Assembly (NCBI RefSeq): GCF_020882245.1
Contig: NC_083597.1
Location: 71,960,152-72,024,151, forward strand
Direction: 5' to 3'
Origin: Rhopalosiphum padi
Lineage: Eukaryota; Arthropoda; Insecta; Hemiptera; Aphididae
DNA length: 64,000 nt
Of the stretch, positions 1 through 11,452 are shown piece by piece; within the stretch, counting starts at the first letter, position 1; each line of letters starts with the position of its first letter. The translations under genes and the position numbers were made by a program. A model generated the notes under the pieces. That model saw only the letters and a program-made list of their open reading frames with translations, did not search any database and had not been told where the DNA came from.

Positions 1-112
1 GGGCTAAAGCTTCACTTTAAATGTTCAACATATCATTTTGTGGGAAGACTCCCTATTAGCTCAACAAATAATTCTGGGGAGCTAAGTCCCCTAAGCCCCC
101 TAGATTTGCCTA
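1..112. repeat. Terminal fragment of a transposon-like repeat in a TOP3A intron
   Basis: G-run and C-run rich sequence ending in CCCCCTAGATTTGCCTATG, unlike the AT-rich intron around it. Its reverse complement resembles the G-rich segment at 1228-1265, so the two look like members of one repeat family in opposite orientations. The left part lies outside the window, so termini and target duplication cannot be judged. Confidence 0.4.
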
Positions 113-367
113 TGAATATATCTTCAAATACAATGTTTATTATTTCAATGTTATTAATTTTATAGATTAAAAATAAATAAATTCAATTTTTTTAGTATAC
201 ATTACTTGATACAATAACAATATGTAAAATTCTGTTTAAAATACAATTAAAAAAATTACGTTTAAGTTTTTGTATACATTTATCATCTATGAATGTGTAT
301 TATGTGAAATTGTATGTTTAAATTTAGATTTTTAAAATAATTAATGTAACTTTTTATATATTTTTAG

Positions 368-3300
368 GAGTTAGAAAAAGCTGCCAGTCGTAAACTTGGA
401 ATAAACGCTAAAGAAACTATGAAAATTGCTGAAAAACTGTATAGTCAAGGTTTTATTAGCTATCCTAGAACTGAAACAAATATATTTCCTAAAGAATTAA
501 ACCTATCAAATTTAGTTCAATTGCAAGTACAAGATAATAATTGGGGTGGTAAGTGTTTTTTAAAAAAAAGATATAAATAGTACCAATGTACTATTTATAC
601 ACATAAAATTAAAAATAATTTAATTTGCTTAGATTTTGCACAAAATGTTTTAAACAATGGTCCTTCACCGCGACAAGGTAAAAAATCTGATCAGGCCCAT
701 CCTCCAATACATCCAACTAAATACACAAATGGACTTCAAGGTTTGATATATTTTATTATCATAACTTATGACAAAAATAAAGATAATTTCACACTATTAA
801 ACAATATAATACATTGTGAATTTAAAAAAATTACATTAACTATCTTCCTCAACACTCTCTATTCTTCTATCCTTTGTATTAAACTGAGTTTGCTCTATTC
901 TAATTGGCAATAAAATGTTTTGCATAAGAAAACTGTATAATTTTCTTTCTTTTCATATAATATATAGGTTGTCACTTGCAATAATATGTAATAAATTATA
1001 CATAGGTTAATATAAAATAACTATTGAATATATAAATTCTTCAATAAATTAACAAAATAGTGACTGTTTAATTGTATGCCAACATAACTCCATTTTGTCA
1101 TTTTTCCAAATACTAAATAAAAAACTATGTTAATAAAAATTAAATATTACCAAATTTCATATTTACTAAAAATAATATGGATTTTAATATTTAAAATTTG
1201 TATTGTACCAAATTGGGCGGTTTTCATAAGCGCAATTTGAGGGGGCTTGGGGGCTAAGCTCCCTTAAAATCAATCATATCCCCCCCAAATGGTTTACATA
1301 ATCCCCTTCCACCTTCATGTATCGCAGGGAGCATGCACACAGTACAAATTATAATATTTTTGATTACCTAATATTTAACTTTTAAATGACATGGTAAGTT
1401 TATTTATTCAATCAAAATAACTAGGTGTGTTATGTTATGTTTAGCATACACCATGACTATCTTTGGCTTTCACTTATCATATAACTTTTATTAAAAAAAG
1501 GTAAATTATGTTACAAAAAATAATTTCAAATTTTTATAAACTATTCTAAAATAATACTATTTTTGTAGTAAATCAAAATATAATATTATGTATTTCTAAT
1601 TATAGATAGAGAACGTAAAGTTTATGAATATGTTGTGAGACATTTCTTAGCTTGTTTATCTAAAGATGCTGAGGGTGAAGAAACTATTGTAAATATTGAA
1701 ATAAATGGAGAAAAGGTAATTTTTGTATTTAATTATTTCTATTACTAATTATTATTGAATATAATTTCATAGTTTTTAAATCAGTATTTTAGTGTCTAGT
1801 TATAAAAAAATATTTTTGTTATAGTTTTTAGCAAATGGACTTCGAATTATTGCATTGAATTACCTAGAAGTGTATCCTTATGATAAATGGTCTAATAAAC
1901 AGATCCATAATTATAACCAAGGGCAATCATTTACGCCTACTGGATTAGAAATAGTTGATGGACAAACCAGTCCTCCAAATCTCCTTACAGAAGCTGATCT
2001 AATTTCTTTGATGGATAAACATGGTATTGGTATGTGTACTGTTAGTTTAATATAATTATATACACCTATCGTTTTATTTAATAACTCATTCAAAATTACT
2101 GTAGGCATAACTTAATTTGGAACCATTGTCACAGGTACCGATGCTACGCATGCAGAACATATTGAAACTATCAAGTCACGTTTATACGTTGGACTAGAAA
2201 ATAATAAATACTTTGTTCCTGGAGAACTTGGTATTGGTCTTGTTGAAGGTTATGATAATATGGGTTTTGAGATGTCAAAACCCCATTTAAGAGCTGAACT
2301 TGAAGCAGATTTAAAAAAGTAATAAGTAATTAAAATTTATGTTATTATTTATTATTTTAAAATCTAGAACCTGTTTAAATTTATAGAATATGTGAAGGTA
2401 CCAAATCGCCCTTAGTAGTACTCAGAGAACAAATAGCTAAGTATAAAGAAGTATTCATCAAAACAACAGAACAAGTATGTAATTGATCGACATACTTAAA
2501 ATTGCATTTTTAATGTGGCTAAAATATTTTGAACTATAGGTGGAAAAATTAGATCAATCTTTAGGAAAATATTTAAGAGCACAGCCTATTGCTTTCCAAA
2601 ATAATGGTCAACATGAATCAATGACAGTAAAGAATATTCGCAAATGCCCTGTTTGTAAACAAACTAATCTAGTATTAAAAAAAAAGCAAAACAATCAAGG
2701 ATTTTATATAACGTGTACTGGCTTTCCAACTTGTAGAAATACATACTGGTTACCTCCTAGTGTAATTGAAGCACAAGTCAGTGATAATGTTTGTTCTCAG
2801 GTACCGTAATAAGACAATTTTTTATGCTTGTTAGATACAGTAAATGATATTTTATTAGTGTTTTATAATGTTTTAGTGTTCAGAAAATATAAAATTAATT
2901 AAATTTCAATTCACTGCTAGAAGTATGCGACCACATTATCCAGATACCTATGAGGGTTGTATAAATGGGTGTGATTCTACATTGTGTGAGATACTTCAAG
3001 TTAACATGTCTCATCCTTCATCTTCCTCTTCAAATACTCAACCTTCTAACAGAAATATTGTTACAACTAATCAAAATAGGGGTAAATAATTTCAATTTTA
3101 ATTATTTGTATTTCTTATAATGATGTGCCCACCATCACTTATTAATTTCTTTGTTAAATATTTCAGGTCCTAATCGTGACAATAATGTTCCTCATACAAC
3201 AAATAATTTCTCTAGGATTGGCAGTTCTCAGAATGTTCAGCCTCCTAATAATGGTATTTATAAAATAAAAATTTTATAATTATTTATTAAACACATCAAT

Positions 3301-4499
3301 CTTTATTCTTTTATTTTATATATATTTTAGATTATATATAGTACTCGGGCTTAAAGTTGTATAAATATTTTTCTTAAACAAATTAATTGAACTTATGTTT
3401 TATTAACAAGTACTCTAAAAACTCAAATATTTGAAATTGACTATATTCTATGAATACAATTTTAAAAATATAAAATAATTGTATTTAAATAAAACATCAA
3501 AATATACTACAATTATTTTTTTAAATTTTATCATTAAATCCAGTTCTATTAAAATCTAAAACTAAATGCAATTTTTTTTAAATTTTGAATTAAGATCAAG
3601 TATTCATCCAACAAAATTTAATTTTTGTGAATGGTTTTATATCTTGATAACATTAATTATAATTTATACAATTAATTTCTAAATCTTTTTCTAGATCAAG
3701 TTTGCTGTCAGTGTGGAAATGCTGCTAAACTGTAAGTGTTTTATAACAATTATAAAATTAATAAATGTTGATAAATTGTACTTATTATTTTAGTTCAATA
3801 TTTAGTACATAATTATTAATTGTATAATTTATTAGAATAAAATGTATATATTAATAAGACACAAATTTATATTATCAATTAAATTAAGTTAGTTTAAATT
3901 ATTTTTTAACATTATTAAATAATTTTTACCTGTTTGTTCTTAGTTTTTAATGTTATGTTATGATGTATCTTATCTCATTAGATTAACAGTTACTAGAGAA
4001 ACAGCAAATAAGGGTCGTCAGTTTTATGGATGCTCAAAACAAATTTCTGCGACTGATAGATGTACTTTCTTTTTATGGGCTGATGATCAACCTATGCCTG
4101 CTGCCGGTCGCCCCAATATACAATTTAACAATAGAAATAATAGTCAAAATAATAATGGACTTATGAATAATTCATACAGAGCTAGAGCTGTAAACAGTTA
4201 GTATTTATTTTGTTTTTGTTCAAAATATGTTGGTATATACTTATTATATTGTTAACATTAATACATTATTTATGTTTGTAGATCAGGCAAATTCTGGTGG
4301 ACAAAGAAAATGTGGACTTTGTAAGCAGCCAGGTAAATACAAATTTTATGTATTTATTTCACTATGTGTTTTTCACAAATGTAAATTGGAGAAATTTTTA
4401 AATATTATCAATGCCTATTCCAAATGTATTATATGCTTTATTCACAAAATATATTTTTTTTTTATAGGTCATACACGAAGAAACTGTCCACAAAATTAA
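368..4499 (+). CDS. TOP3A: DNA topoisomerase III alpha, C-terminal part (5' end outside window)
   Basis: Type IA topoisomerase that cuts and passes single DNA strands; in the BLM-RMI complex it dissolves double Holliday junctions, and a mitochondrial form is known. Thirteen exons: 368-548, 633-740, 1606-1715, 1825-2029, 2135-2318, 2387-2474, 2540-2800, 2877-3081, 3167-3253, 3695-3731, 3982-4196, 4282-4332, 4468-4499. They sum to 1764 nt (587 residues plus stop) with all phases matching. The first exon carries the active-site motif SYPRTET, with the catalytic Tyr codon at 461-463. Then come the rest of the topoisomerase core, a four-Cys zinc motif (KCPVCKQ...CTGFPTC) near 2643-2735, a low-complexity Asn/Ser linker, a GRF zinc finger (CCQCG...GCSKQ...CTFFLWAD) split over 3695-4078, and a terminal CCHC knuckle (CGLCKQPGHTRRNC). 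The TOPRIM half must lie upstream. Family identity is very secure. Confidence 0.95.
1228..1290. repeat. G-rich dispersed repeat fragment in a TOP3A intron
   Basis: A GAGGGGGCTTGGGGGCTAAGCTCCCTTAAAA-like stretch (here described by its G-runs and the AGCTCCC core) lies in the long intron 741-1605. It resembles the inverted copy at 1-112. No target duplication was found, so it is probably a remnant. Confidence 0.3.
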
Positions 4500-4659
4500 A
4501 CAAATATGTATATGTTTTTTAAATGTTATTTTCTCATATTGTTATACTTATAAAGAATTATTATATAATATATTTTTTATGTATAAATCTATGAATCAAT
4601 TTGAAATTCCAAGTTTAAAAACACTAGACAATTGTATTCCTTAAACAAGGAAAATTATA

Positions 4660-4665
4660 AATAAA
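4660..4665 (+). terminator. Candidate polyadenylation signal of TOP3A
   Basis: AATAAA occurs 161 bp after the stop codon of TOP3A in an AT-rich 3' flank. This is the first well-placed hexamer. Such hexamers are frequent by chance in this base composition, so the assignment is tentative. Confidence 0.35.
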
Positions 4666-5233
4666 TAAAAATCAATTATGAAATAAAATGTACATATTAG
4701 TTTAAATAACAATTTTTTCTTGCATATTTTGGTGATTTGATTAATTTTTACATAGAAATTAAAACAAATTTAAATTAATAATACATATTGGATAAATTAA
4801 GCCATCCATATCAAATTTTGTTTTTAATATTTTTGCAGGGCCATATACAAAACTTAAAATTAACAATATATATTATAATATATACTCTATTCAAGTTAAG
4901 AAACACAGTTGGTGGCTAATAAATGTATAGAAGCATAACTACACTACACGGCAATTATATAAACAGTTGATTCGGTTAGGAGGACAAACGGATGTTGCCT
5001 TACCTCTGCCTGACAAAAACTAGTTTCCACTCACTGTGTTTTATATTGAACAGAATGTATATTGTAAATAAAAATTTCAAAAATTACAAATTCATTCAAA
5101 TAAACCTCTTAAATAGCTGGACTCTTGTACTCAATGTATAATCTCCCTAGGTTAACTCCTGGTTAAGATAGTCATTGTTATAATTTATAATGGATGACAT
5201 TAATCTATTCTGTGACATTACTAGGTTAACATA
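4666..5233. other. Gene-less interval between TOP3A and the mariner element
   Basis: AT-rich sequence with no open frame resembling a protein on either strand and no RNA gene that I can recognise. It ends at the TA dinucleotide used as the mariner target site. Confidence 0.5.
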
Positions 5234-6557
5234 CGAGGTGTGGCTATTAAATAACGAGACTATCTACTTAGCGATAAGGCATGAGTAGATAAGGGTATAA
5301 TGGTAGTATTATTTGTAATCTATGAATATCACTGCATCGAACAATACCATTTTGGCAGTTTAGTCAGTTTCCGTTTTGTAGTCTATGTCTAAGCGTCGTT
5401 TAAATTGACCTCTTACGTGTTGAATGTCGAAATCATGCCGGACGAAAAAATTCAACAACGTATTAATTTAAAATTTTTAGTGAAACTTGGAAAATCTGCG
5501 ACCGAAAGTTTTAATTTATTAACTGAAGTATATGGAGATAGTGTCCTATCACGACCACGTGTTTTTGAGTGGCACAAACGATTTCGTGAGGGTCGTGAAG
5601 AAGTTGAAGACAATCAACGGGTGGGTCGTCCATGCTCCTCAAAAACTAACGATAACATTTCAAAAATCAATGAAATTGTGCGAAAAGATCGACGTCTGAG
5701 TATTCGAATGATAGCTGAGATGGTTAATATCAACAAGGAGACCGTTAGACAAATTTTGCACGATGAATTAAACATGACAAAAGTCTGCGCCAAAAAACCT
5801 CACTCTGGAACAGAAAGACGGTAGGCGACTAATTTGCGTTGACATTCTTGAACGGATGGAAAATGAACGAGATTTGTTGAAAAAGGTGATAACATGCGAT
5901 GAAACTTGGATTTTTCAATATGACCCCAAAACTAAGAGACAATCCATGCATTGGAAGACTTCCGCATCACCAAAATTGAAAAAAGCTCGAATGAGCAAGT
6001 CGAAACTGAAGGCCATGTTGATCGTATTTTTCGATATTAAGGGTTTAATAATGACAGAATTGGGTACCTCAGGGACAAACTGTGAATCAACATTATTACC
6101 TTCAAGTATTGACAACACTCAGAGAACGAGTAAGAAGAAAGCGGCCTGAGTTGTGGGAAAATGACTCTTGGATCTTGCATCAAGATAATGCGCCGGCTCA
6201 AAGTGCCATATCTGTAAAGCGATTTCTAGCTAAAAATCGAACTCCAGTGCTTCAACACCCCCCATCATATTCACCAGATCTCGCTCCATGTGACTTTTGG
6301 CTTTTTCCAAAACTAAAAGTGCGTTAAAGGGCATACATTTTGAGTCAGTTGAAGCTGTAAAAACAAAAGCGACAGAGTTGTTAAAGACATTGCAAGAAAA
6401 GGATTTCCAACACTGTTTCAACCAATGGAAAATTAGAATGGAGCGATGTGTCAAACATGGAGGGGAGTATATAGAAGGGGGAAAATGTTAAACCATTAAA
6501 AAATATAAATAAAAAGTTTTTACAGAGAAAATCTCGTTATTTATTAGCCACACCTCG
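5234..6557 (+). mobile_element. Mariner-family DNA transposon, 1324 bp, inactivated
   Basis: The ends are inverted repeats of 26 bp: 5234-5259 begins CGAGGTGTGGCTATTAAA and 6532-6557 is its reverse complement with a single mismatch. A TA dinucleotide flanks each end (5232-5233 and 6558-6559), the expected Tc1/mariner target duplication. Length is typical for mariner. The interior encodes a recognisable but frameshifted transposase (separate entry). Near-identical ends suggest a fairly young copy, though its own transposase is broken; it could only move if supplied in trans. Confidence 0.95.
5435..6491 (+). pseudogene. Mariner transposase, frameshifted
   Basis: Reading from MPDEKIQQRINLKF gives the paired helix-turn-helix region (LVKLGKSATESFNLLTEVYG, then a second HTH around RRLSIRMIAEMVNINKETV), ending near 5800 where the frame shifts. 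The catalytic domain continues in another frame with ITCDETW, shifts again near 6061, then shows HQDNAPAQ and YSPDLAPCDF, and shifts a third time near 6315. The last part runs to the stop at 6489-6491. All three catalytic Asp positions survive. By my count 35 residues separate the second and third Asp, one more than the usual 34, because of an extra Ser before YSPD. The breaks look like small deletions. It is a pseudogene, not a host gene. Confidence 0.9.
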
Positions 6558-6559
6558 TA

Positions 6560-7628
6560 GCTCTATTTTTCACATGTATTATTTATAATATGTAAATACA
6601 AAGTAAAAATAATTATAGTAGATAAATTTACTATTTTAAATATTTAATAATTTAAAATTTTAGTTATTTACTCTATCCATGAGTTAAATTAACCCACTTT
6701 TGTACATACCTATTGAACTAACTATCGATATAATAATACATACTTTAGACTTTAGTACCTTATGGAATACTGATATCTCAGCGTTCAATACCAGAACTCT
6801 TATTCGGTAACATTTGTAGCAGGGAATAAAAAAACACGGTGATTTTTCATCAATTAAGTAGGTTAACTTAACTTGAATAGAGTGATGATAACAATATTAT
6901 GAGTGAACTATTGTGTATATTAATTTATAATCCATTAATTATTAATTTTCAATTGTTTAATGTCTCATTAAGAACTAATTAGAAATATAACCAATGATTA
7001 TTCATATCTATCTTAGATGTTTATAATGGACCAAATGTTCTTTAAAGCTGTATTTAATAATGAATCATTTATGGTAATGTGACAGCACATCTCTTTTTTT
7101 TAAACACCGTGTATTGTATTAAAACGAATTAAACGCCAGATGTTACACATCATTTAAAAATCACATTTAATTATTTACAGATGTTGAAGTTTGTGCCTTT
7201 CTTTTCTTATTAAAACCAAGGCTACGTTAATACTCACTACCTATTACCTAATACTGGGCTATAACCAATTGGATTAGATAAGTGTTAAACATTTTATATA
7301 GAAGCTTATGATTTATTTTAAAATAATTATAATTATATTTTATTATTTGTCATATAAACAATCAATAAGAACATTTTATTCAATAAGTCATATATTTTTA
7401 AATAAAACAGTAACAATCATTAAAAAAATAAAAAAATAATTTATTGGCATAAGTAAATAGACATTGTTTGATATTCTTTTTGGTACAAAAAAACAAATTT
7501 ATAAATATACATAATCTATACATAATTTAGAAATAGTTTTGGTAGTTGTTACCTGAACCAGAATAATCAACAACCATATTTTTATAAAATTAAGTAAATA
7601 AAAGTGATGTACAGACCATTATTAAATG
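6560..7628. other. Gene-less interval, includes likely 3' UTR of the following minus-strand gene
   Basis: AT-rich with no supported reading frame. The right-hand part (roughly 7370-7628) would be the 3' untranslated region of the minus-strand gene ending at 7629. I see no transposon ends here. Confidence 0.4.
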
Positions 7629-9219
7629 CTAAAGTTCTGTTGTTATTTCATCTTGTGGTCTGAAGCCAAGAGTGAAAAAATCATCTTCATCAGTTGCAGT
7701 TGAGTAACAATTGTAGGGAGGCATTTCAGCATTCCACTCAGCTACTAACATACTTTTAGATGCATTCGCTTCTAATAATGAAAGAGAAGCAGGACTAGTG
7801 GATCGACCAAAAGTTGATACAGTCTTTTCTCGTAGCATAATCACCTCATCATTCTCGTCTGGATGTCTACAGAATATTAAAATAAATATTTGAGTGTAAT
7901 AAAATAAATGTAAATAGTGTAATTGTTTTACCTGTTGTGATCATTATAATTATCATCAAAGACTGAGATTGCGAGTTGTTTAATGCGAGATGGTGATGAT
8001 GAAGATGCTGATAACGGTCTATGTTTTTTACTGTTTGTAAAAGTAGTCAACTGAATTGGTTTATCACTAAAATGCTCGTTTGAATTTGTTTGAGTAACCT
8101 GTAAACATTTAACATTATACTACAGAATAAATCTATTTAATAATAATTTATACCATTATAGGATGTTGTTTTTTGTATCTTCGCAAGACTCTATCGCCCC
8201 ACGCCAATAAAATTTCCCAATCAGAAGGAGGGTTTAAGAAACAATCTTCTTTATTTAACAGTATTAAGATTCTGGATAAATCTTTTAAAACTGGTCTAAA
8301 ATAAAATGTTGACGTACTGTAATATAAATTAAATTACATAAAATAAATTTAAAATATACATACCGATATGCTTGAATTGCGGAATGTTGTCGGCTAGGAC
8401 CTCTAAGTTCTCGAACTTGTTTTCTTGTTTCATTTAACATTGATAAGAAAACTGGTGCATCAGGTCGTAACTTTTCTAACTGTTTAAAAAACTCCAATCT
8501 GTCACAGTCATCACTTTCTATAAAATCAGATTAAAACTTAAAATTAAAATTAAAGACAATAATAATAATAAGATACAATACCTTGGCTTTGGTGAGAACC
8601 ACTAGTCAAGGGTCCTAAACTAGGTGACATACGAGATTTTGACCTAATATTTGAACATTTTTTAAATTTGACTACCATTCCTACAACCAATAAGATAGTT
8701 GACACTATAAGAAATCCTATGACGACTCCAACAGTTATTGCAGCAACTTGACCCGACAATTTTATATTTCCAAATATAGTCTTATCTAATATAAAAATTA
8801 AAATTAAATTAATATTAACAAAAAATTAAGTATTTAATTATCTATATACAAACCAATTATTGAGCACACGCGGCCCATTTGATGATAATTTGTGGACCAT
8901 GTGAATTCATACCCCGATGGACAAGTTTCAGCACATTGACCTGTAGCGACAATCAATACTTTCCTACATTTTTTACAAAGTCCATCGGTATCACATTTTA
9001 AACAGTCTGAATGTGTACTGTTACACTTTTCTATTGCACTATTACTATCTAAATAAAAATAATTTAAGTACAATAAATTAATAAAATACTTTAAATCTTA
9101 ATTGTAATGGCAAGAAACATGATTGGTATAATTTACTTGCCTGCATATGAATATACCGCCTCTGCAATAATGAAAATCGAAACGATTACCAATTTTATTT
9201 TTCTTCGAATCAAACTCAT
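7629..9219 (-). CDS. Uncharacterised type I membrane protein with furin-like cysteine-rich ectodomain
   Basis: I do not recognise this gene. Seven exons in transcript order: 9219-9141, 9048-8854, 8785-8582, 8517-8364, 8295-8154, 8098-7932, 7866-7629. They give 1179 nt, 392 residues plus stop, with consistent phases. Residues 1-26 (MSLIRRKIKLVIVSIFIIAE...) form a signal peptide. Residues 27-90 hold a short Cys-rich module (C35, C42, C45, C51, C54, C65, C69, C88; pattern CLKCDTDGLCKKC...CPSGYEF) like a furin-type repeat. A hydrophobic helix (about 105-129, ITVGVVIGFLIVSTILLVVG) is followed by basic residues and a 260-residue cytoplasmic tail with Ser-rich stretches and no catalytic motif. The first intron must use a GC donor (CAG/GCAAGT) to keep the frame. 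Receptor-like topology is clear; function is unknown. Confidence 0.75.
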
Positions 9220-10149
9220 TATTTTCGCTCATTTTCATTTCCCGAAATCTGGATGGTGAGCACTCATAGTCGGTGGACACAAACGCTTCATACCTCCATC
9301 CGTGAGTATTGTATCACTATATTATTTCGTTGCCGATTTAAAACGATTTCCAGACCGCTGTCACGGAAACAACACGTTGAACAAGCCGTATCTAGTCCGT
9401 TTGCGATTGTTTTGTTACGTAAAAAATAAATAGAATAAACGTAGGCACAATAATCCTAAGTTACATCCTACATATAATATTATTATTATTAATATTATTC
9501 ATCTCGCTATCTACATCCTACAATGGTCTACATGACAAGACCGTCTCTTTCATACGCATACATGACACATGCAATGCAATTTATCATTTATCATTCATAT
9601 ACGTATACGTACTCTGTATATATGTATATTATTATTTATATATAAGCACAATGTTATTGTATATGAGAGATTTGTTGTTTTTCCCACATCTTCAGATTCC
9701 ATTTCTCAGTTTCACCACCATCAGTGTTGGCAACACTATGCCAGTGATCTGGAGCGGGTGAGTGGGTGGATAACAATAACAAACGATAAACCGGATAAGC
9801 TGATAACTTTGATAGGCTTTAAGCTAAATAATAAGCTTTTAATTTCATTAATCTCCTGATATTTTCTAGTTTCGAGAAAAACTGTGAATTACACTGAAAG
9901 TGTTCACCGGCCGTACGATCACGCGGGCCACATGTTTGATAAGTACATTGATACCACTATTCGCAGTTTTTTTCAAAACTAGAAAAAATATTAAAAATCA
10001 TGAGATTAATGAAATTAAAATCTTGAAATTCAATATTTTTAGAAAAATGAACTCTACAAAATGGCTATCTTCAAATCATTAAAATATTTGTAGTTCTTGT
10101 CCCTGTGAATCTTATTAAAAAATCAGAATTATGATATCTCTATTATTTC
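9220..10149. other. Upstream flank of the membrane-protein gene; no gene seen
   Basis: The segment next to 9219 is presumably the 5' UTR and promoter of the minus-strand membrane-protein gene. Short open frames at 9569-9859 and 9900-10082 have no protein-like composition and no family resemblance. Nothing else is supported. Confidence 0.4.
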
Positions 10150-10790
10150 AGGATATTGCGATGGGTAAATCCTCACGGGACTCCTGCTACAGATTACCAT
10201 AGGTTAATGACTAGAGAAAATGGGCAAGTTGAGAGATTGAATGATACAATAGCGATTGTATAGTATCAAAATTGATTATTGATGATTGGTTTAAATGTAT
10301 TCCAAAAGTGCAGATGGCATTGAATGGCAACGATCAGTTAATATGACTCCATTTAAAATGACATCGGAAACTGAAACGAAACATTCAGATCTACTTCCAT
10401 TATGCAATATATAATAAAAAATAAATATTCAAAAATATTTTGAGGTAAAGGAGAAGCACAACAGCAAGAGGTAAAGTAATGCATACAAAAAGCTCAATAA
10501 GAGAAAAAGAAAATGTTTGATCATAGAAGGGTTCTAGCAACAATAATTACAGGATTGGTGATTTGGTTGCCATTAAAATTTAAAAGAATACAATTTCTTC
10601 TACTATCCAAGATAAAGAGCAAGTACTTTGGATTATATTGTACCACTACTAGATATGATACAAACCGATATGAGATGTTGAAGGTTGGCTTAGGTGAAGG
10701 ACTTGTAAAAACTAGCACAGGAACAGATTAAAATATGAAAAATGGAAAGGCTAATCAACTTTAGATGGGGTGAACATAAGATAATATGTA
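10150..10790 (+). mobile_element. Degenerate Gypsy-like LTR retrotransposon fragment (integrase C-terminal region)
   Basis: Scattered pieces in shifting frames match the end of an LTR-element integrase. RENGQVERLND at about 10214-10246 matches the usual NGQVER-N motif. IPKVQMALNG near 10300-10330 and NMTPFKM near 10340-10360 follow in the usual order, and a terminal segment at 10560-10730 resembles the chromodomain-like or GPY tail (SKIKSKYFGLY...DRYEM-like spacing). Stops and frameshifts separate the pieces and no LTRs, reverse transcriptase or gag are visible. It is a dead fragment, identified from motif order only. Confidence 0.6.
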
Positions 10791-11452
10791 TTATTAGTTA
10801 TTATCAACTTTAGTGTTATATTATATGATTATTGTCTTTGTTAAGTTTTTGTGGTCACACAGTTTCCGGTAATATTAGTGAACCATGTGCTGTGTATACT
10901 TGTTTTAGTTTAGTTGTGCTTACAATAATATATCTAGTAATTTCATAGTACTTTATGTGAGTAAATGCTTGTTAATCATCCACAGCCTACTGAAAGTTAT
11001 ACAATACTGTATTAACTTCTACATATATATCTTTGAATTAAATTTATTTTTTATTTTTTTATAACAATCTTAACGATACATTTTTTAGTGAACATTATAA
11101 CTAGAACAGAAAAAATAAAATTAAACCCATCATAATCATTTAAATTTATTTATAACAAGAAACCATTTTTAATTCAGTCTTAAGCAATTATTCTTACTCT
11201 TATTTTCATTAATTTATTATGTATTTAATAATTCAAATTTTGTACTTTAAAAAATAAATTGTAATCACTAATTTGAAAATTAAATTATTTTTCCTCAGAA
11301 TTTATAATCAAATAAAATGATTATTCAAACATAGAAACAGAAATTTAAGTGACTATAAAACAACCTAATGTGTTATATATAAATATATATACATACTAAA
11401 ATCAAATAATTATATTTTAAAGTATATATTCAGTACAATGTATGTATTTATT
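10791..11452. other. Gene-less interval downstream of ELAC2
   Basis: AT-rich, with no supported reading frame. The part next to 11453 would be the ELAC2 3' UTR; AATAAA-type hexamers overlap and follow the stop codon on the minus strand. Confidence 0.4.

Noticed and set aside
1911..2108. Minus-strand open frame over TOP3A
   Set aside because: It is the antisense shadow of the TOP3A exon at 1825-2029.
9098..9280. Minus-strand 60-codon frame starting MSTDYECSPS as the N-terminus of the membrane protein
   Set aside because: It has no signal peptide and does not join in phase to the next exon; the overlapping frame from 9219 gives a signal peptide and correct phase.
9569..10082. Two open frames upstream of the membrane-protein gene
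   Set aside because: Low-complexity hydrophobic and Lys/Ile-rich translations without family resemblance or splice support.
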